A DNA stretch of 64,000 bases, from assembly GCF_003856525.1 (NCBI RefSeq), contig NZ_RJVQ01000004.1, positions 186,001 through 250,000 on the forward strand, read 5' to 3'. Within the stretch, counting starts at the first letter, position 1. Each line of letters starts with the position of its first letter. Below the pieces are notes generated by a model. It worked only from the letters and a program-made list of their open reading frames with translations. It had not been told where the DNA came from and did no database searches. The translations under genes were made by a program, and so were the position numbers. Below are positions 11,901 through 22,518 of the stretch, one piece after another. The stretch comes from Vibrio viridaestus. Lineage in GTDB: Bacteria; Pseudomonadota; Gammaproteobacteria; Enterobacterales; Vibrionaceae.

Positions 11901-12383
11901 TTAAATAATTATGCGTTAACGAAGTTTAGCGCATAATTAATCACCTCCCACTTTCCTACTATTTTTACCCGCATTTTCCCCATTAATTTGAACCACTTTT
12001 ATTGTTATAATACGTCTTTATTGTAAAAAATTGAGTAAACGGTTTAAAAAATTACATTAACTGAGGCACGTTAACGATTACTTTTTGTAGGTTAGTTAAT
12101 GATCATCATATGTACCGTATGGTTTGCTCTATTATTTACGCATTGGACATAAATACAGCAAATGAAGAGTGTTTATATAGGGTTTTACTGCCTTTTACAT
12201 CACTTTAAGGATAAATATCTAAAAAACTAACTTTCTTTAAAGGCTATTATTGACATGAATCACGGTAATCCCTAAAATAAATCCAATTTGTCCTAAGTAC
12301 GCTATGACATCATTTTGTAGCGAAAAGGAAGTCAAATTTGCAGTTTAATTTACTTTTTTTGCATTTTTATTCTGGAGGTTGTC
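11901..12383. other. dapB-carA intergenic region
   Basis: 483 bp. Directly after dapB lies a long hairpin: a 14-bp stem with one G-T pair, 11906-11919 with 11926-11939, loop 11920-11925. No T-run follows, so it is probably a weak terminator or an mRNA-stabilising end. The rest is AT-rich upstream sequence of carAB containing the promoter listed separately. I could not identify a clear ARG box or PurR site. Confidence 0.5.
12250..12278 (+). promoter_or_regulatory. Predicted carAB sigma-70 promoter
   Basis: A perfect -35 TTGACA (12250-12255) and TAAAAT -10 (12273-12278) are separated by exactly 17 bp. The predicted start near 12285 leaves about a 100-nt leader before carA. Confidence 0.7.
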
Positions 12384-13523
12384 TTGAGTAAGTCAGCACT
12401 GTTAGTCCTAGAAGATGGGACAGTGTTCCACGGAGTATCCATTGGAGCAGATGGCACTTCCGTTGGAGAAGTTGTTTTTAATACCTCGATGACGGGGTAC
12501 CAAGAAATCCTCACTGATCCTTCCTATTCTCAGCAAATCGTCACTCTCACTTACCCCCATATCGGAAATACCGGTACTAACTCAGAAGATGAAGAATCTT
12601 CAGCCATACATGCTCAAGGCCTAATTATTCGTGATCTTCCTTTGATCGCTTCTAACTTCCGCTCAGAGCAGTCACTATCAGAATACTTAACTGAGCAAAA
12701 TGTTGTAGGTATTGCCGATATTGATACTCGTAAACTGACGCGCATTCTTCGTGAAAAAGGTGCTCAGAACGGTTGTATCATGGCCGGAGATAATCTGGAT
12801 GAAGCGTTAGCGCTAGCTAAGGCAAAAGAGTTTCCTGGGCTTAAGGGGATGGACCTTGCTAAAGTAGTTACCACCAAAGAAGCTTATGAATGGAAGCAAG
12901 GCTCTTGGTCTCTTGAAGGCGGACTGCCTCAAGCTAAAGAAGACAGTGAGTTACCGTTCCATGTTGTAGCCTACGACTTTGGTGCGAAACGCAATATTTT
13001 ACGTATGTTGGTTGATCGCGGCTGTCGCTTGACTGTTGTTCCAGCAGAAACTTCAGCTGAAGAAGTTCTTGCTTTAAATCCTGATGGTGTCTTTTTATCA
13101 AATGGTCCTGGTGACCCAGAACCGTGTACGTATGCTATTGATGCGACTAAGACTTTTCTAGATAAAGGGCTACCCGTGTTTGGTATCTGTTTAGGTCACC
13201 AAATTCTGGCTTTGGCTTCAGGTGCTAAAACGGTAAAAATGAAGTTTGGTCATCATGGTGCAAACCACCCAGTAAAAGATATCGAGCGCAACGTAGTAAT
13301 GATTACGTCGCAGAACCACGGCTTTGCCGCTGATGAAGAAACGTTGCCAGCTAACTTGGTAGCAACGCATAAGTCATTATTTGACGGTTCTTTACAAGGT
13401 ATTCATCGTACTGATAAGCCTGCGTTTAGTTTCCAGGGACACCCGGAAGCGAGCCCTGGTCCGCACGATGCAGCTCCGCTGTTCGACCACTTTATTGAAC
13501 TCATTAAACAACACCGCGCTTAA
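12384..13523 (+). CDS. carA: CarA, carbamoyl-phosphate synthase small subunit
   Basis: Glutamine amidotransferase subunit that supplies ammonia to CarB for carbamoyl phosphate, feeding arginine and pyrimidine synthesis. 379 residues (E. coli 382). The class I GATase triad is visible: the nucleophile Cys in FGICLGHQ is residue 269, the same number as in E. coli, and [11 protein letters not shown] holds the His/Glu pair. The start codon is TTG, set by TGGAGG at 12373-12378; E. coli carA also starts with TTG. carB follows after 16 nt. Confidence 0.98.
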   Translation: MSKSALLVLEDGTVFHGVSIGADGTSVGEVVFNTSMTGYQEILTDPSYSQQIVTLTYPHIGNTGTNSEDEESSAIHAQGLIIRDLPLIASNFRSEQSLSEYLTEQNVVGIADIDTRKLTRILREKGAQNGCIMAGDNLDEALALAKAKEFPGLKGMDLAKVVTTKEAYEWKQGSWSLEGGLPQAKEDSELPFHVVAYDFGAKRNILRMLVDRGCRLTVVPAETSAEEVLALNPDGVFLSNGPGDPEPCTYAIDATKTFLDKGLPVFGICLGHQILALASGAKTVKMKFGHHGANHPVKDIERNVVMITSQNHGFAADEETLPANLVATHKSLFDGSLQGIHRTDKPAFSFQGHPEASPGPHDAAPLFDHFIELIKQHRA

Positions 13524-13539
13524 TCTGGAGTAGTAAATA

Positions 13540-16500
13540 ATGCCAAAACGTACAGACATAAAAAGTATTCTTATTCTAGGTGCTGGTCCTATCGTTATCG
13601 GTCAGGCGTGTGAGTTTGACTATTCTGGTGCGCAAGCGTGTAAAGCGCTTCGTGAAGAGGGATATCGAGTTATTCTTGTAAACTCGAACCCTGCAACCAT
13701 CATGACTGACCCAGACATGGCCGATGCAACTTATATTGAGCCAATTCAATGGGAAGTTGTTCGTAAAATTATTGAGAAAGAACGTCCAGATGCTGTCCTT
13801 CCTACTATGGGTGGACAGACAGCTCTAAACTGTGCTCTTGACTTAGAAAAGCATGGCGTATTGGCTGAATTTGGCGTAGAGATGATTGGTGCAACTGCTG
13901 ACGCTATTGATAAAGCAGAAGATCGTTCGCGCTTTGATAAAGCGATGAAATCTATCGGTCTTGCTTGTCCTAAGGCGGATACAGCAAAAACAATTGAAGA
14001 AGCCTATAAAGTTCTCGATATGGTTGGCTTCCCATGTATTATTCGTCCATCTTTCACTATGGGTGGTACCGGTGGTGGTATCGCTTATAACAAAGAAGAA
14101 TTCGATGAAATCTGTCATCGTGGCTTTGACCTATCTCCAACACATGAACTATTAATTGACGAATCATTAATAGGTTGGAAAGAGTATGAGATGGAAGTTG
14201 TTCGTGATAAAAACGACAACTGTATCATCATCTGTTCCATCGAAAACTTTGACCCAATGGGTATTCACACGGGTGACTCGATTACAGTCGCTCCTGCTCA
14301 GACACTGACAGATAAAGAATATCAGTTAATGCGTAATGCCTCGCTTGCGGTACTACGTGAAATTGGTGTTGAAACTGGTGGTTCAAACGTTCAGTTCGGT
14401 ATTAATCCGGAAGATGGCCGCATGGTTATCATTGAAATGAACCCTCGTGTATCTCGCTCTTCTGCTCTTGCGTCAAAAGCGACCGGTTTCCCAATTGCTA
14501 AAGTAGCGGCAAAACTGGCTGTTGGCTTTACTCTTGATGAGTTAATGAATGATATCACCGGTGGTGCCACTCCGGCTTCATTCGAACCAACTATCGATTA
14601 CGTTGTTACTAAGATTCCACGCTTTAACTTTGAAAAATTTGCTGGTGCGAATGATCGTCTGACTACTCAGATGAAATCGGTTGGTGAGGTTATGGCTATT
14701 GGTCGTAACCAACAAGAGTCATTACAAAAAGCGCTTCGTGGTTTAGAAGTGGGTTCATACGGTTTCGATGAAATTATTGACCTCAGCGCCCCGGATGCAA
14801 TGACGACAATTCGCCATCAGTTAAAAGATGCTGGTGCTGAGCGTATTTGGTATATCGGTGACGCATTCCGCGCTGGAATGAGTGTTGATGACGTATTTGC
14901 GCTGACGAACATTGACCGTTGGTTCCTTGTACAGATTGAAGACATTATTAAGCTTGAAGCGGATCTTCATGCGGCAGGATTTGCTGGTTTAACTGCTGAC
15001 GTATTACGTAAGTTGAAACGTAAAGGTTTTGCTGACGCTCGTCTCTCTAAACTTGTTGGCGTTGCTGAAAGCGAAATTCGTCGTCTACGTGACCAATTCG
15101 ATATTCACCCAGTGTACAAGCGTGTTGATACTTGTGCTGCGGAATTCTCATCTGATACAGCTTACATGTACTCTTCTTACGATGATGAATGTGAAGCTAA
15201 CCCAACTGATCGTGAAAAAATCATGGTTATTGGTGGCGGTCCTAACCGTATCGGTCAGGGTATCGAATTTGACTACTGTTGTGTTCACGCTTCTCTTGCA
15301 CTTAGAGAAGACGGTTATGAAACTATCATGGTCAACTGTAATCCTGAGACAGTATCAACGGATTATGACACATCAGATCGTTTGTACTTTGAGCCAGTTA
15401 CATTAGAAGATGTCCTGGCAATCGCACGTGTTGAAAAGCCAAAAGGTGTTATTGTTCAGTATGGTGGACAAACGCCACTTAAGTTAGCTCGTGCTCTAGA
15501 AGCTGCTGGTGTGCCGATTATCGGTACTAGCCCTGATGCAATCGACCGTGCTGAAGACCGTGAACGTTTCCAACAAGCAGTTGATCGCTTAGGTTTACTT
15601 CAACCTGAAAATGCGACTGTAACGGCTATTGAACAGGCTGTTGAAAAATCAAAAGAAATCGGCTTCCCATTGGTTGTTCGCCCATCTTATGTGCTAGGTG
15701 GTCGTGCGATGGAAATCGTTTATGATGAAGCAGACCTACGTCGTTACTTCAATGAAGCGGTTAGCGTTTCAAATGAGTCTCCAGTACTACTAGATCACTT
15801 CCTTGACGATGCTGTAGAAGTTGATATCGACGCTATCTGTGATGGTGAGCGAGTTGTCATCGGCGGTATCATGGAGCATATTGAGCAAGCGGGCGTTCAC
15901 TCTGGTGACTCTGCATGTTCTCTTCCTGCCTATACGTTGAGTAAAGAAATTCAAGATGTTATGCGCGAACAAGTTGAAAAGCTTGCTTTTGAACTTGGCG
16001 TACGTGGTCTGATGAATACTCAGTTTGCTGTGAAGAATAACCAAGTTTACCTAATTGAGGTTAACCCTCGTGCAGCACGTACTGTACCGTTTGTTTCTAA
16101 AGCAACAGGTGCACAGCTAGCTAAAATTGCGGCTCGAGTAATGGTTGGACAGACGCTTGAACAACAAGGCTTTACCAAAGAGATTATTCCACCATACTTC
16201 TCAGTAAAAGAAGTGGTACTTCCATTTAATAAGTTCCCAGGTGTGGATCCTCTATTGGGCCCTGAAATGCGTTCAACAGGTGAAGTTATGGGCGTAGGAC
16301 ATACGTTTGCAGAGGCGTTTGCTAAGGCTGAACTTGCTTGTGGTAACGTATATCCAGAAGGCGGTCGAGCTCTTCTTTCTGTGCGTAAAGGCGATAAGCA
16401 TCGTATTGTTGAAGTAGCGAAAAAGTTACTTGAGCTAGGCTATCATTTAGATGCTACTCATGGAACTGCAGTGGCTCTTGGTGAAGCTGGGATTAACCCA

Positions 16501-16767
16501 CGCTTAGTTAATAAAGTTCATGAAGGTCGTCCTCATATTCTTGACCGTATCAAGAATAATGAATACACCTACATTATTAACACAGCAGCAGGACGCCAGG
16601 CTATTCAGGATTCTAAAGTGCTACGTCGTGGTGCCTTACTTGAGAAAGTGAACTACACAACAACGATTAATGCAGCTCTTGCGACATGTGCTGGACAAAA
16701 AACAGATCCAAAATCATCTGTTATCTCTGTTCAGGAAATGCATGCCATTCTTAAGCAAGCATCATAG
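13540..16767 (+). CDS. carB: CarB, carbamoyl-phosphate synthase large subunit
   Basis: 1075 residues. Two homologous ATP-grasp halves: the first phosphorylates bicarbonate, the second carbamate. Matching signatures open each half ([18 protein letters not shown] near residue 13, [16 protein letters not shown] near residue 563). Glycine-rich loops MGGTGGG and [10 protein letters not shown] and the repeated [15 protein letters not shown] / [15 protein letters not shown] segments follow. The last 140 residues are the MGS-like allosteric domain. It follows carA with GGAG upstream and ends at a strong terminator, forming a two-gene operon. Confidence 0.98.
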   Translation: MPKRTDIKSILILGAGPIVIGQACEFDYSGAQACKALREEGYRVILVNSNPATIMTDPDMADATYIEPIQWEVVRKIIEKERPDAVLPTMGGQTALNCALDLEKHGVLAEFGVEMIGATADAIDKAEDRSRFDKAMKSIGLACPKADTAKTIEEAYKVLDMVGFPCIIRPSFTMGGTGGGIAYNKEEFDEICHRGFDLSPTHELLIDESLIGWKEYEMEVVRDKNDNCIIICSIENFDPMGIHTGDSITVAPAQTLTDKEYQLMRNASLAVLREIGVETGGSNVQFGINPEDGRMVIIEMNPRVSRSSALASKATGFPIAKVAAKLAVGFTLDELMNDITGGATPASFEPTIDYVVTKIPRFNFEKFAGANDRLTTQMKSVGEVMAIGRNQQESLQKALRGLEVGSYGFDEIIDLSAPDAMTTIRHQLKDAGAERIWYIGDAFRAGMSVDDVFALTNIDRWFLVQIEDIIKLEADLHAAGFAGLTADVLRKLKRKGFADARLSKLVGVAESEIRRLRDQFDIHPVYKRVDTCAAEFSSDTAYMYSSYDDECEANPTDREKIMVIGGGPNRIGQGIEFDYCCVHASLALREDGYETIMVNCNPETVSTDYDTSDRLYFEPVTLEDVLAIARVEKPKGVIVQYGGQTPLKLARALEAAGVPIIGTSPDAIDRAEDRERFQQAVDRLGLLQPENATVTAIEQAVEKSKEIGFPLVVRPSYVLGGRAMEIVYDEADLRRYFNEAVSVSNESPVLLDHFLDDAVEVDIDAICDGERVVIGGIMEHIEQAGVHSGDSACSLPAYTLSKEIQDVMREQVEKLAFELGVRGLMNTQFAVKNNQVYLIEVNPRAARTVPFVSKATGAQLAKIAARVMVGQTLEQQGFTKEIIPPYFSVKEVVLPFNKFPGVDPLLGPEMRSTGEVMGVGHTFAEAFAKAELACGNVYPEGGRALLSVRKGDKHRIVEVAKKLLELGYHLDATHGTAVALGEAGINPRLVNKVHEGRPHILDRIKNNEYTYIINTAAGRQAIQDSKVLRRGALLEKVNYTTTINAALATCAGQKTDPKSSVISVQEMHAILKQAS

Positions 16768-16786
16768 ACTATAAGTTCTAATCATT

Positions 16787-16811
16787 AGCCCACCAATTGG
16801 TGGGCTTTTTT
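16787..16811 (+). terminator. carAB terminator
   Basis: Palindrome AGCCCACCAA/TTGGTGGGCT (16787-16806) followed by TTTTT. Confidence 0.9.
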
Positions 16812-16942
16812 ATTTTGTCCGGAGCATTTTGCAAACTATTTCTGCGATAGTATATCTTCATTAACAGTCGTCTGTTTTACTATTAAATTCATTTCACTAA
16901 TGCTAATGTGAGCACCCTCATATAATGCTGTAAAGAACTCTC

Positions 16943-17716
16943 ATGGATGTATCAATCGAAGTATTAAGTTTGTTGTTTCTCGCTGGTGGATTAGCAGGTT
17001 TTATTGACGCTATCGCTGGGGGGGGAGGGTTAATCACTGTTCCTGCATTATTAGCAGCCGGTGTGCCTCCGGCTCAGGCATTGGCGACCAATAAATTACA
17101 GAGTTCATTTGGCAGTTTTTCAGCAACATTTTACTTTGTCCGTACTGGTTTAGTTTCTCTGAAAAAACTGAGACTCGCAATTTTCTGTACATTCTGCGGC
17201 GCAGCGACAGGCGCCGAGCTGGTTCAAACTATAGATACGTCAGTGCTTACCAGTCTGATTCCTATACTGCTGATTGGTATATCCGTGTACTTTTTGCTCT
17301 CTCCAACGACCAAAAAGGGCGAAGAAAAAATATCTGAAGTCGTTTTCGCTATTACAGTTGGATTTTGTATCGGCTTTTATGATGGTTTTTTTGGACCGGG
17401 TACGGGGTCACTCTTTACGGTCTGTTTTATTGTTCTTGGTGGACTTTCTATTGTTGAGGCTACTGCAAAAACTAAGGTCTTAAACTTTACCTCTAATATT
17501 ACAGCCCTGTGTTTTTTCATTATTGCAGGACTACCAATATGGAAAATAGGCTTAGTGATGGCGGTTGGGCAGTTTTTAGGGGCAAGAATGGGAGCTAAAG
17601 TCGTCGTCACCAAAGGACAAAAATGGATACGTCCACTCGTGATTGTGATGTCGATGGCAATGGCGATAAAATTGCTGTGGGAACAGCATCAGGATTGGTT
17701 TACAGCATGGTTCTAA
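16943..17716 (+). CDS. TSUP-family (TauE/SafE) membrane permease, YfcA-like
   Basis: Inner-membrane protein of 257 residues with about seven or eight hydrophobic segments and two repeats typical of the family (GGLAGFIDAIAGGGGLITVPAL near the N-terminus and GFYDGFFGPGTGS in the middle). The family exports sulfite, sulfoacetate or related organosulfur anions; the substrate cannot be told here. It is closest in feel to YfcA. The Gly-rich loop is encoded by a run of eight G (17018-17025). It is monocistronic, with a terminator after it. Confidence 0.85.
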   Translation: MDVSIEVLSLLFLAGGLAGFIDAIAGGGGLITVPALLAAGVPPAQALATNKLQSSFGSFSATFYFVRTGLVSLKKLRLAIFCTFCGAATGAELVQTIDTSVLTSLIPILLIGISVYFLLSPTTKKGEEKISEVVFAITVGFCIGFYDGFFGPGTGSLFTVCFIVLGGLSIVEATAKTKVLNFTSNITALCFFIIAGLPIWKIGLVMAVGQFLGARMGAKVVVTKGQKWIRPLVIVMSMAMAIKLLWEQHQDWFTAWF

Positions 17717-17722
17717 AACGGT

Positions 17723-17756
17723 AAGGGCATTGATTGAAATGCCCTTTTTCTTTTTA
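17723..17756 (+). terminator. Terminator of the TSUP permease gene
   Basis: Stem AAGGGCATT (17723-17731) / AATGCCCTT (17738-17746) and a T-rich tail. On minus the hairpin follows the yicG-like gene but with a poorer T-tract, so it may be only partly bidirectional. Confidence 0.85.
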
Positions 17757-18365
17757 ACGGTTGATAGCAAAGATTGGTAATGACAAGTGCCAACGTATCG
17801 CACCAAGGCGAATAATGAGGGTTGAAACCAGACCAGCGAGAATGGCCGTGGGATGGTCGTAGCCCAGATACAATGCAGAGGTATGAAAAATACCACCAGC
17901 AATACAAGCGGTCGCGTATACTTCGCTTCTTAGGACCATTGGAATTTCACGAGCTAAGATATCTCGGATGATGCCGCCGCCACATCCCGTTAAGACACCC
18001 ATCAGAATGGCAATCAAATAAGAATCCTGAAATTGCAGAGCTTTCTCTACACCGATACCAACAAACACGGATAGACCAATTGCATCGCATACTGGCAACA
18101 TCCACCATGGAAGGCGTTTGGGGCGTCGGACGAACAACATTGTCAGGAAACAGGTCACAAGAATCACCCATAGATAGGTGGTATCTCTTATCCAGAATAC
18201 GGGGGTTGCGCCAAGGGTGACATCACGAATTGTTCCACCACCTATAGCTGTAACACTTGCAAGTACTACAACACCAAATGGATCCATTTTTAATCGGCCG
18301 GCTAAAATTACACCAGATATAGCGAAGATGGCTGTTCCAAAAAGGTCGATGGCATAGAGCAACAT
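17754..18365 (-). CDS. TRIC-family / UPF0126 membrane protein, YicG-like
   Basis: 203 residues with two copies of the PF03458 repeat (formerly called glycine transporter), each with three helices and a signature GGGTIRDVTLG (about residues 42-52) or GCGGGIIRDILA (about 128-139). Bacterial members form trimeric cation channels of the TRIC type; the physiological ion or substrate in gammaproteobacteria is unsettled. It is the last gene after mtnN-cobD-btuF, with a 58-nt gap to btuF, so it may be a read-through member of that operon. A vitamin B12 link is not implied by the family. Confidence 0.85.
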   Translation of the reverse strand: MLLYAIDLFGTAIFAISGVILAGRLKMDPFGVVVLASVTAIGGGTIRDVTLGATPVFWIRDTTYLWVILVTCFLTMLFVRRPKRLPWWMLPVCDAIGLSVFVGIGVEKALQFQDSYLIAILMGVLTGCGGGIIRDILAREIPMVLRSEVYATACIAGGIFHTSALYLGYDHPTAILAGLVSTLIIRLGAIRWHLSLPIFAINR

Positions 18366-18423
18366 AATACGTAATCTCGTTTACAGTGAGCACCCGTTCT
18401 TAAGGCGCGCATTGTACGAAAAT

Positions 18424-19263
18424 TTACGGCTGACTGTTAGTCCTTTTTCGCACTTGATCAAAGTAACGACAGACTTCTTTTATAGCTTCAATCGTGCGCG
18501 GAGTTGGGCGGTTAATCCAGTCTGAATTTAACGTCCAAATGTAATGATTTTTTACTGCAGGGATTTGTGTCCAGCTCTGCCACATCGATGAATCTTTGAC
18601 GGCATGACGGGAATTAAAAATAACCTCCGGTTGTGCAATGACGACTTGCTCTAATCCAACCTGAGGATAGGGGGATGGACTATCGGCAAATACATTCACT
18701 CCACCACAAAAAGTGAAAACTTCGCTTGGCCAGCTACCCTGACCCATAGTGATAATCGGTTTTTCACTGAGTTGATAAAAATAAGATACTTTACGTGCAT
18801 CTTGATAGTTTTTTCTTAGCGCGTCTAATTGGTTACGAAAGTCCTGAGCATTTCTTTTCCCTATAGCAGGGTCGTCTGCATATTGGCTAAGCTCTTCGAT
18901 ATTCGTCGCGATATCATCAAGTGTTTGGGTTCTTGAGTCATACATAACAACCCCCATTTGCTTGAGCTTATTCACTTCTTTTACCGGGTTACCGGCGGGC
19001 CAAGAAATGACAAGATCTGGTTGTAGCGCTAGGATCTTCTCGATGTTGATGCCCTTATAGTTGGCAACTTTCGGTTTTGATTGGGCTTCTGGTGGATAGT
19101 CACTGCGGTCGCTGACTCCGACAATTTTATCGCCCAAGCCCGCAGCATAAGCGAGCTCTGTCGCATGAGGCGCTAAAGTAATAATTCGATGAACATCAGA
19201 AGAAGCAAAGATGTAATGACTGAATAGCAGCAGAGTTGACGCTACGACGTAGGAAAAACGCAT
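18424..19263 (-). CDS. btuF: BtuF, vitamin B12 periplasmic binding protein
   Basis: Substrate-binding protein that delivers cobalamin to BtuCD. 279 residues with a signal peptide at 1-21 (hydrophobic VVASTLLLFSHYIFA). The BtuF/TroA fold shows RIITLAPHATELAYAAG, VGVSDRSDYPPEA, and ALQPDLVISW. Its start codon directly abuts the cobD stop (no gap), so the two are translationally coupled. btuC and btuD are not in the window. The coupling to CobD supports a B12 or cobinamide salvage role. Confidence 0.9.
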   Translation of the reverse strand: MRFSYVVASTLLLFSHYIFASSDVHRIITLAPHATELAYAAGLGDKIVGVSDRSDYPPEAQSKPKVANYKGINIEKILALQPDLVISWPAGNPVKEVNKLKQMGVVMYDSRTQTLDDIATNIEELSQYADDPAIGKRNAQDFRNQLDALRKNYQDARKVSYFYQLSEKPIITMGQGSWPSEVFTFCGGVNVFADSPSPYPQVGLEQVVIAQPEVIFNSRHAVKDSSMWQSWTQIPAVKNHYIWTLNSDWINRPTPRTIEAIKEVCRYFDQVRKRTNSQP

Positions 19264-20217
19264 TTAAAAGCCTTTGTGAATAAGGAACATAATGATGCTT
19301 TGTAGAACAATCCAAATAAAGACTCTTATTGTTATAAATCTTTGTATTAAAGACAAATGATAGGATGACGGTGCAACACGCCCTCCTAATTTGCTACGTA
19401 CGGATTTTTGTGTTCCATAGAGTGCTGGACCACCAAGTGAAAGATTGAATTTCACCCCTGTGATGGCCAGTAAGTACCCCATATGTGTTGAGGTCCAACT
19501 ACTAGACTGAAGCAGAATGAGTCTCAGGTGAGACAGCGTATCTTTACCGAGCAAAAGCAGTATCGAAAAAAGAGTTACGGGCACAATTTCAACTAGTGAG
19601 AGAAGTCGAAAGGTAAAAGTACCAAAAGGTTTAAACTCAGCACGGGACGGGGACCATACTCGATGTAGCTCGGCAAGGATACGGTACGCAAGAGCACCTA
19701 TACCACCTAACAACCCATACCAAAATAGGACACAAATAATCGATCTTGCGTGGCCAATCAGCATAGTTTCCGCACCGGCTTTGCCGATGCCCACTAACGA
19801 CAGTGTTTTCGTTTTACGATTGAGCCAATCAGCCAATACTGCTCGTGACTTGAGTTTATCTTCGTTAGACAGTTGATCGATTAACGCAGCAGAGAGTTGG
19901 CGTAGGTTCCTAAAATCAAGTGCTAAAATAAGTAGCGCCAAATCGAAAAGCTCACTTCGCCAGACTAATGGATAGAGCGCAATGAGTAAAATGATTGCAG
20001 GTAGCCACATCAGCAGGCAAGCTAAGGTGCCAGATAATAAATTTTGCTGATAGCTATCAGGCTTATTTACCTTATCCGATAAGATAAGACCAAATTTTTG
20101 CCACAGTACGAATAAGTTTGATTGTCTTGGGATGGGGAGTAACCAATTGAGTATAATCGCTCCCCAAAGCACCAGCAGAGATCCGTCTCCATAAAAGCTA
20201 TCCATAAATTGATTCAT
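19264..20217 (-). CDS. cobD: CobD/CbiB-family cobalamin biosynthesis protein
   Basis: Polytopic membrane protein of 317 residues in the adenosylcobinamide-phosphate synthase family, which attaches aminopropanol (phosphate) to adenosylcobyric acid. Family features: multiple hydrophobic helices, DFRNLRQL region, and C-terminal YLLAITGVKFNLSLGGPALYGTQK. The sequence is rather diverged from classical CbiB. No other corrin-ring gene is present, so it more likely serves late assembly or salvage than de novo synthesis. It lies 22 nt after mtnN and abuts btuF. Symbol cobD follows Pseudomonas use; the Salmonella name is cbiB. Confidence 0.8.
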   Translation of the reverse strand: MNQFMDSFYGDGSLLVLWGAIILNWLLPIPRQSNLFVLWQKFGLILSDKVNKPDSYQQNLLSGTLACLLMWLPAIILLIALYPLVWRSELFDLALLILALDFRNLRQLSAALIDQLSNEDKLKSRAVLADWLNRKTKTLSLVGIGKAGAETMLIGHARSIICVLFWYGLLGGIGALAYRILAELHRVWSPSRAEFKPFGTFTFRLLSLVEIVPVTLFSILLLLGKDTLSHLRLILLQSSSWTSTHMGYLLAITGVKFNLSLGGPALYGTQKSVRSKLGGRVAPSSYHLSLIQRFITIRVFIWIVLQSIIMFLIHKGF

Positions 20218-20239
20218 GAGGTACCTGCTGTAAAGTCGC

Positions 20240-20935
20240 TTACTTGATGAGTGGCAACATATTTAAGACCATTTCTGATGAGCTTTGTGCTGCAACGGGT
20301 AAAAACTCTTCGAATGACATTGGTGACTCTTTATCGGCAACATCGGAAATCGCTCTTACAACGACAAAAGGAACGTCAAACTGATGGCAAGTCTGAGCGA
20401 TCGCAGATGCTTCCATTTCAACAGCAATAACAGAAGGGAAGTTTTTACGAATTAACGCTTGTTGTTCTGCGGTGCAAACAAATACATCACCTGTACAGAT
20501 TAACCCTTTAACCGCGTGTTTGTCTCCCAGTGAGGATAACACCTGTTCTGCAATGTCCATGAGTTTGGGATCAGCAATGAACGCTGCAGGCTGACTTGCC
20601 ATCTGACCAATCTCATAACCAAATGCAGTCACATCCGCATCATGATGTCTCACTTCGGATGAGATAACGACGTCACCTACGTTTAAGCTGCTATCAAAGC
20701 CTCCGGCAGAACCGGTGTTAATCACGCAATTAACCTGGTAATTTTCCAAAAGGATAGCCGTGCCCACTGCAGCCGCTACTTTACCAATACCTGACTGGAG
20801 TAGGACAACTTCAACACCATTTATTTGACCTGAGTAAAAAGTGCAGCCACCTTTCTTTTCTTCTTTTAATCCGGTGATCTGGTTTTTAAGAATGGTAACT
20901 TCTTGCTCCATTGCGCCAATGATGCCTACTTTCAT
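20240..20935 (-). CDS. mtnN: MtnN, 5'-methylthioadenosine/S-adenosylhomocysteine nucleosidase
   Basis: Cleaves MTA and SAH, also 5'-deoxyadenosine, to adenine; it relieves product inhibition of SAM enzymes and makes the precursor of autoinducer-2. 231 residues (E. coli 232). N-terminus [13 protein letters not shown] is diagnostic; [22 protein letters not shown] and [13 protein letters not shown] form the active site. First gene of mtnN-cobD-btuF on the minus strand. Grouping with B12 genes fits: methionine synthase and radical-SAM chemistry both generate its substrates. Confidence 0.97.
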   Translation of the reverse strand: MKVGIIGAMEQEVTILKNQITGLKEEKKGGCTFYSGQINGVEVVLLQSGIGKVAAAVGTAILLENYQVNCVINTGSAGGFDSSLNVGDVVISSEVRHHDADVTAFGYEIGQMASQPAAFIADPKLMDIAEQVLSSLGDKHAVKGLICTGDVFVCTAEQQALIRKNFPSVIAVEMEASAIAQTCHQFDVPFVVVRAISDVADKESPMSFEEFLPVAAQSSSEMVLNMLPLIK

Positions 20936-21027
20936 AATTAATCTCTTTATAGAACGGATGAGTTGGGTTTAGTTTAGCATGTTTCTATTATTTCTAACTA
21001 CAATCAAGGGATTGGCTAAATACAAAA

Positions 21028-21055
21028 AAGGTTGCCGTTGAGGCAACCTTTTATT
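21028..21055. terminator. Terminator after the downstream gltD gene
   Basis: Stem AAGGTTGCC (21028-21036) / GGCAACCTT (21042-21050), A-run on the left and T-run on the right. On minus it ends the gltBD operon; on plus there is no gene to end. Confidence 0.88.
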
Positions 21056-21087
21056 GGAGCATTTAGAGAAAAAACGCTAAGTGGAAG

Positions 21088-22503
<1,416 letters not shown>

Positions 22504-22518
22504 TCAGGCTCCCTCCTA

